From assembly GCA_025200525.1 (NCBI GenBank), contig CM045760.1, positions 48,069,932-48,133,931 of the forward strand: DNA of 64,000 nt, written 5' to 3'. Source of the DNA: Camellia lanceoleosa. Taxonomy: Eukaryota > Streptophyta > Magnoliopsida > Ericales > Theaceae. The notes under the pieces are model-generated. The model saw only the letters and a list, made by a program, of their open reading frames with translations. It was not told where the DNA came from and made no database searches. Below are positions 59,016-64,000 of this stretch, in pieces. The position numbers were made by a program, and so were the translations under genes. Within the stretch, counting starts at the first letter, position 1; each line of letters begins with the position of its first letter.

Positions 59016-59240
59016 TCTGGAAAATCAAAAACAGATCTGGAAGCCAAATCGATGAAACACACACACACACGGTGGCCACGGAGTGGAAGAGGCGGCAGCG
59101 ACGGAGTGGAAGAGGAAGATTTGTTTCGTTTCTCCCTTTCGTTTCTTCCTTTCTCTCTCTTTCTTCTCTCTTCTCTCTCTTTCTCCCTCCCTCACTCTAT
59201 TTCGTTTCATAGATAAAAAAGGAGGAAAAAAAAAAAAAAT

Positions 59241-59260
59241 TCAAAACGACGTCGTTTTGA
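59241..59260. promoter_or_regulatory. 20-bp ACGT-core palindrome
   Basis: TCAAAACGACGTCGTTTTGA is a perfect 20-bp palindrome with the same AAACGACGTCGTTT centre as the site at 9,888. A half-broken copy, CAAAACGACGTCATTTT, is at 58,771. It could be a bZIP-type binding site or a MITE relic. Confidence 0.5.
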
Positions 59261-61150
59261 AATGTCATTTTGAATTCGGGGCATTCAAGCCTAAGGAGTT
59301 TTGAGCTCTCAAGCATTTCTGAACTACTTATTTGGAGCATCACCTAAACTTGCTTCAGGAGCATTGAATAATCTCTCTAGATTGTAGGTAATTAAAGATG
59401 ATTACATAATAGGATTCACTGCCCAATGCAATGATGGGACATGATTTGAGGCTAGGAGATTACCCTGCAACTGATAGTTTCATGCCCATTAGTCATTGGT
59501 GAAAAGAACTAAGATTTAAAAATAAAAAAATAAAAAAATTCATTCAGCAGCCTGTTTGATTCTTAAATGCATTTTGCTTCGCGCTTTCCTATTCATTGAC
59601 GAAATTACATGTGATATCATCCCATTGTTCGCTGGCCAAGAAAAGCCAAATGCCACATAGTCATGTTGGCACCGGAATTTTGTGGTTTTTGGGGCTCTGC
59701 ATGCCTGCCTAAAACAAATATTAGAGACTCCCATCAGGCATAATGTTAATATGATTATATACTTTGCTCTGTTGTATCAGGCACTGAAGCACGGACTCAC
59801 GGCAGTGCATGTACCTTATGCTTATGGATTTGCAATTATTTTGCTCTGTAACACTTCTGCTGCTTCCTTATCATGTTCAAAAATGAAATTGCACATATGA
59901 AGGAAACTAACTATTTCAGTGCTCCATCATAAAGCTAACTTAAATACATAACTCATTGAACTTTATTTCTAGAAAAATGATTTGTGGCACTAATTTTCCT
60001 AGCACTAATGGCATTAATTTCCTGTTTTGGTAACTGTTTTTTTTTTTTTTTTTTTTTTCTTGCCTTATATGGAAATTAGGGGCATTAGTGCCCCTAATTT
60101 TAGTGCCACCAATCACAATTGTTATTTCTAAGTGTACAATTCTAACACAATAAATGTCCCCCTGAAACAATATTTCTCAATAAAAAAAAAATTACAATGT
60201 AGCATGTTATGCATATGTAACTCTATGTAGTTTATTCTAAACGTACAGATTTAGAACCAATTGTATAGAACTATGCACACTAGAGCATGTTTATGAACTA
60301 ATGCAAGGAACCAACTTCTAAGGGATTATTGAGAAGTCAAGGATCAAGCTCAAATTGCTCTTATCATGTGCTTCATCTTTCATAATTTAATCTTGTCATA
60401 ACAAATATGTTGAATTTTAAGTGTTTAGAAAATGATGGTCTCACTGAAACTCCGGCACATTTATACAAGCAGCGCTTAATATGCTTTGATCAAACACCAC
60501 ATTCGTCTTCTTCATCATTAAGATTTGATTTACTTTTTTTAGTTGCAAGGTCACTTGATTTCCTCAACTTCAACGAGTATTGCTTTCTCGTCAACCCTTT
60601 TTTTTTTCCCCCAAATAACCTTTTTTCCCCAAATAAGCTCATCATATATTATTCTGATCATTGATTTTGTTATTGAACAAGGTTTCTCTTGTGATCTCTT
60701 GCACTTGAATTCATTTTTATGTTCATCCTTTTAGTTTTTTTTTTTTTGGCAATTTCCCATCAGTTGCATATTCTCTGCTGCTTCTTCATATGGATTCCAA
60801 AATTAACTAATCTCATGCAATGTTCCTAGATAATGTAATGCTTAAATAGTGTGCAAACAATCAACCAAAGCCAAGCAGCACAAATCATAAGACAATCTTA
60901 GTACTCGAAATCCTAATTTAAATTTTAAACCATTGTCGACAATCAATAAAATGATTTCAAACAGGGAAAATCAGCAATAAGCTTCCACCACATCGCTACA
61001 GAATTGAACATTCTCAAACTTGCTTCAAAGAAAAAATAATAAAAATAATAATTTAGCTCCACAACTAACAAGCAACAATGGAGATCAAACAAAAAATGAA
61101 CATGGAAAGAATATTATAGATAGAAATTAAAAAAAAAAAAGTCTTTTAAC

Positions 61151-61848
61151 TAGGGGTGTCCACAGTTCGGTTGCGGTCGGAGAACTACTAATCCATCATC
61201 CGTCTGTCTAATTGACGGATTGGAAAAAATCAATTCGCATCCGTCCGTCGAATTGACAGATGTGGATTGACCGGATTGACGGATGGATGCAAATCGGTTT
61301 AACGGTTTAAACTTTTACAAATTTTAAACATAATATAACTTGTCAATATATATTTATTTTTTTTTATAACAATTCAACTTAACATAACTAAAAGATTATC
61401 AAGTTAATTGTCAAATACCAATAATAAATACGTATAAGAAAATCATGCATCATCAAAACTATTTCATTACTTTTTTTTATTCAAAAACTATTTAATTTGA
61501 TTTTTTTTTTCACACAAAAATACAAAATATCAACACTTGTCAATTGATAAAAGGATTTCCAAAGTAAAAACAAATTAAAGTATCTGAACTCTTTTTCAAT
61601 TAAAAACACAAATAGAATATCTAAATAAATTAAAAATACAAAATCTTACAAATTACTAGAAGTGGTCGCGATTTGGTGGTTTGGTTGCGGCCAAAGAAAC
61701 CTTAAATCTACCATCCATCCAAAATTAGGCACATTGAAAAAAATCAATCTGCAACCGTCCGTTTATCATCATGCATCCGTCTAAAATGTGGCAGATTTGT
61801 TCGGTTCGATCAGTTTGGACGGATCGAAATATCCTCTGCCCAACCCTA
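61151..61848. mobile_element. Non-autonomous hAT element with perfect 8-bp target duplication
   Basis: 698 bp. The ends TAGGGGTGTCCA and, inverted, TAGGGTTGGGCA are flanked by CTTTTAAC on both sides (61,143-61,150 and 61,849-61,856), the 8-bp duplication typical of hAT transposons. Subterminal regions carry repeated TTGACGGAT/ATCCGTC words and CGGTTGCGG motifs on both sides. No transposase. Confidence 0.88.
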
Positions 61849-61948
61849 CTTTTAACATTAGACTCATATTAATTCAAAGTACCTATCAATAAATGAGGTT
61901 CAGTTTGAAGGAATGGACTGGATAGCTTCCATCCCCACCTTTACAAGG

Positions 61949-62690
61949 CCTGGTTTGGGGTATCTAAAAAAATTCAAAAAGTCAAAAAATTACTTAAAAG
62001 TTAAAAAATTATCACTATTCACCAAAAAAAAATTAATTTTACACAAATTATTACAAACAACTCCGACATCTCGCAGGCACAAAGCTGAGTTTTTTGAAAA
62101 AAATTGCATATACAGGGTGCACAAACAACACGGTGTTATTCGGCCTGTGGGGGCCATCACGGGTCCCGTTTTGATAATCTGAACCGTTCAATGTATAGAA
62201 CTCATCGAATACTACATGTTTGTAAAAAATCGCGTTTATCAGATATCGCTAACTACATGATCAAATCAGTTTTATATTAAAAAAAAATAGATGGTGTTAT
62301 AGTTAACGGTTGAAAAAAAAAACTAATCCGATCAGATAGTTATCGATATCCAATCAACATGATTTTTTACAAAATATAATATTCGACAAGTTTTACACAT
62401 TGAACGGTTCAGATTATCAAAACGGGACCCGTACGAGCCCCCACGAGCCAAACAGCACCATCTAATACAATACCCGAAAAGTAGGCAACTATTTTTTCAA
62501 GTCAATTCACTATGCCCAGAAGGACGGTCGTACTACCTATGTCTTTATCTTCTCCTACTTACTAATTTATACAATTTTTTAATACATATTTTTTCGTAAA
62601 AAGTTAACTCAAACAATCCTATTTTTTTTCTCAATTTTTTAATTCAAAAAATTAAAAAGTGCATTTATTTAGAACACCCCAAACAATCTC
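61949..62690. mobile_element. Probable MITE with nested foldback
   Basis: The end TGGTTTGGGGTATCTAAA (left) resembles, inverted, TTGTTTGGGGTGTTCTAAA (right). AT-rich AAAATTCAAAAAGTC-type sequence lies inside both ends. No target duplication was found. It encloses the foldback at 62,129-62,462. Confidence 0.4.
62129..62462. mobile_element. Foldback MITE (H)
   Basis: About 110-bp arms with few mismatches. The left ACGGGTCCCGTTTTGATAAT (62,159) pairs with the right ATTATCAAAACGGGACCCGT; GAACCGTTCAATG pairs with CATTGAACGGTTC. Outer ends GGTGTTATTCGGC and GCCAAACAGCACC. Same family as the split MITE at 9,584/11,689. Confidence 0.8.
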
Positions 62691-62699
62691 ACGTGGTCT

Positions 62700-62892
62700 T
62701 GCCCTTCTTCTATTGACTTGCTGATGATTTGGTGATTCTCAAGCTCTTGCAAGAATCTAGAAAGGAACATCTGGGAGTGTTTTTGGCAATTCTATAGACA
62801 CTGTTGAAGGCAACAAATGACTTAATTATTAATACGAGAGAAATTAAATGTGATGTGATAATAGTTCTATTAGAAAGATCAAAGTAAGGAGG
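62700..62892 (+). other. Possible decayed exon
   Basis: One + frame reads DDLVILKLLQESRKEHLG, a stop at 62,803, then TLLKATNDLIINTREI up to a stop near 62,890. The phrase-like composition suggests an old coding exon, but no domain is recognised and no splice sites are convincing. Confidence 0.2.
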
Positions 62893-63760
62893 AGATGATA
62901 TCAACAGAGACATGAGTCATGCTCATCTTATTTCCTTGTGTAATTTATTTGATTCATTGATTAATTGAGTTGTGTGTCTTTTTTGTTTGCCTTCCGTCTT
63001 ATATGTTGGCACCTAGAAATCTTGCTGGCAAGTATGTAATGCCACTTATGTTTTGATATTTTAGTGTTTTATAGATGCGTGGTTGTTTTGTGTTGAAAAT
63101 ATGCAGTTTGGTTCTTGTTTTGAATTGATCATACTTCTCTCCCCAATTTATACTCATTTTATTAATAAGTTTTTTTGTTGTTAAAAAAAAATAAAAAAAT
63201 AAGAACACATATTGTATATACATAAATTTTCTAAATAGTCATTGTAACTGTGATGTGACCCCGTCCGTAGGGCATGGGGTTCCAACAAGTTAAACAAAAA
63301 TATGCAAAAGATACAATATCTTTGTATCCAAATATATATATATATATATATATCCTACTATATATACTTCTCGAATGATGTACATCATATACACTTTATA
63401 ATTAAAGAAGAAAATACGGTAGCTCTATATTTTATGAGTCATAACCAAAAAAAAATTAGAACCAAACATTACATGAGGCATAATCAAAGATTTCAAAATA
63501 ATATCATAACCAAATATGAAAATTAGTCATAATTAAAAAAAATGATATAATTAGAGATACATATGATAAAAGATATATATTGTAGAATTCACCAAATACA
63601 TCCGGATCCCGATTTAGAGACTTATTTAAGGTCCTAACTAATATTATGTTTTTTAACCTCGTTAACCTCATTCATCAACAATGCTAGTTGCCCAAATTTT
63701 AGTCCAATTTTTATACAAAAAAATTAGTGTGTGACTAAAGTTGATTTTACATACGGATAG
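62893..63760. other. AT-rich spacer, no gene seen
   Basis: (TA)n at 63,333-63,353 and A-rich runs. No ORF or repeat match. Confidence 0.45.
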
Positions 63761-63764
63761 TGAG

Positions 63765-63930
63765 TTATATTTAGGGTAAATGCTATTAACCTCACATAAT
63801 TTATCAAATGTCTCACATAGGTGCGGAACCCATCCAAACTCACATGTGTGTAGGTCCCACACTCATGTGAGAGGTTTGATAAAATATTTAATAGATTATT
63901 TAGAGTCCTTAACATTCCTCTATATTTAGA
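63765..63930. mobile_element. Small foldback MITE
   Basis: TTATCAAATGTCTCACAT (63,801) is mirrored by ATGTGAGAGGTTTGATAA (63,865). Inside, CTCACATGTGTG pairs with CACTCATGTGAG around a short loop. Outer parts (ATGCTATTAACC and TCCTTAACATTCC) pair weakly. No target duplication set. Confidence 0.5.
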
Positions 63931-64000
63931 CATTTTTTAGGAGTTGATTATTTTAATTGACTTTTTAATTTTTTATGAAAACATGTAAAAAAGCAAAGAA

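Larger units (their letters stand above)
57989..61150. other. Low-repeat stretch; no confirmed gene
   Basis: The longest piece without an obvious mobile element. 58,850-59,215 looks like a leader or first exon: GAAGAA, ATCATC and (AC)n runs, a repeated CAGATCTGGAA word, a GGAGTGGAAGAGG duplication (59,089, 59,113) and a CT-rich stretch. The + frame 58,572-59,216 is open mainly because of these simple repeats. 60,407-60,664 is an unrecognised 85-codon frame. No exon chain with plausible splice sites could be followed, so a diverged host gene or its promoter remains possible but unproven. Confidence 0.4.

Noticed and set aside
58572..59216. 214-codon open frame as a gene
   Set aside because: Most of its length is simple repeats (GAAGAA, ATC, CA, CT) that stay open by composition; no domain recognised.

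Overview
The window reads as plant nuclear DNA, most likely from a eudicot with a repeat-rich genome. It is AT-rich and holds no intact protein-coding gene that I can support. Almost all of it can be assigned to LTR retrotransposons, solo LTRs, foldback and MITE-type DNA elements and simple repeats, many nested in one another. Plant origin is indicated by Ty3/gypsy chromovirus-type gag-pol, initiator-Met-tRNA primer sites, and a captured fragment of the plant EDR2 (PH-START) family. I cannot name the species.

Left part (1-15,090). An old non-autonomous element (L1) with very long LTRs (about 3.7 kb) and a 2.1 kb non-coding core fills 1-8,249; its 5' LTR runs off the window. A 2.07 kb solo LTR (C, 9,622-11,688) sits inside a foldback MITE. 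A probable LTR (F) ends at 14,756. 

Middle (15,091-34,888). Two copies of an LTR-like sequence (E), in opposite orientation, flank a minus-strand non-autonomous chromovirus derivative (D, 15,899-23,287) with a decayed gag and no pol. Then follow a 2.5 kb Mutator-like foldback with repeated arms (24,480-27,022), several MITEs (one with a perfect 9-bp target duplication), and an AT-rich higher-order repeat (J) interrupted by a 1.6 kb solo LTR.

Right-centre (34,889-56,674). A minus-strand Ty3/gypsy chromovirus (A) with gag, protease, RT, RNase H, integrase and chromodomain-like tail, all decayed, is split twice: by a 4.04 kb solo LTR of the L1 family in the RT gene (target duplication CCCCT), and by a young plus-strand element B between protease and RT (target duplication GCCAG). 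B has LTRs only about 1% diverged, shares its leader and LTR end with A, has no gag-pol, carries an EDR2-like gene fragment inside both LTRs, and bears an antisense decayed ORF plus two SINE-like units in its core. B is the most interesting object here: a recently mobile, host-gene-carrying, non-autonomous retrotransposon presumably mobilised in trans by A-type elements.

Right end (56,675-64,000). A second J copy, a low-repeat stretch with microsatellites and ACGT palindromes, a hAT-type non-autonomous element with a perfect 8-bp target duplication, and further foldback MITEs.

All homology statements are from reading the sequence and from knowledge of the families; no database search was run.
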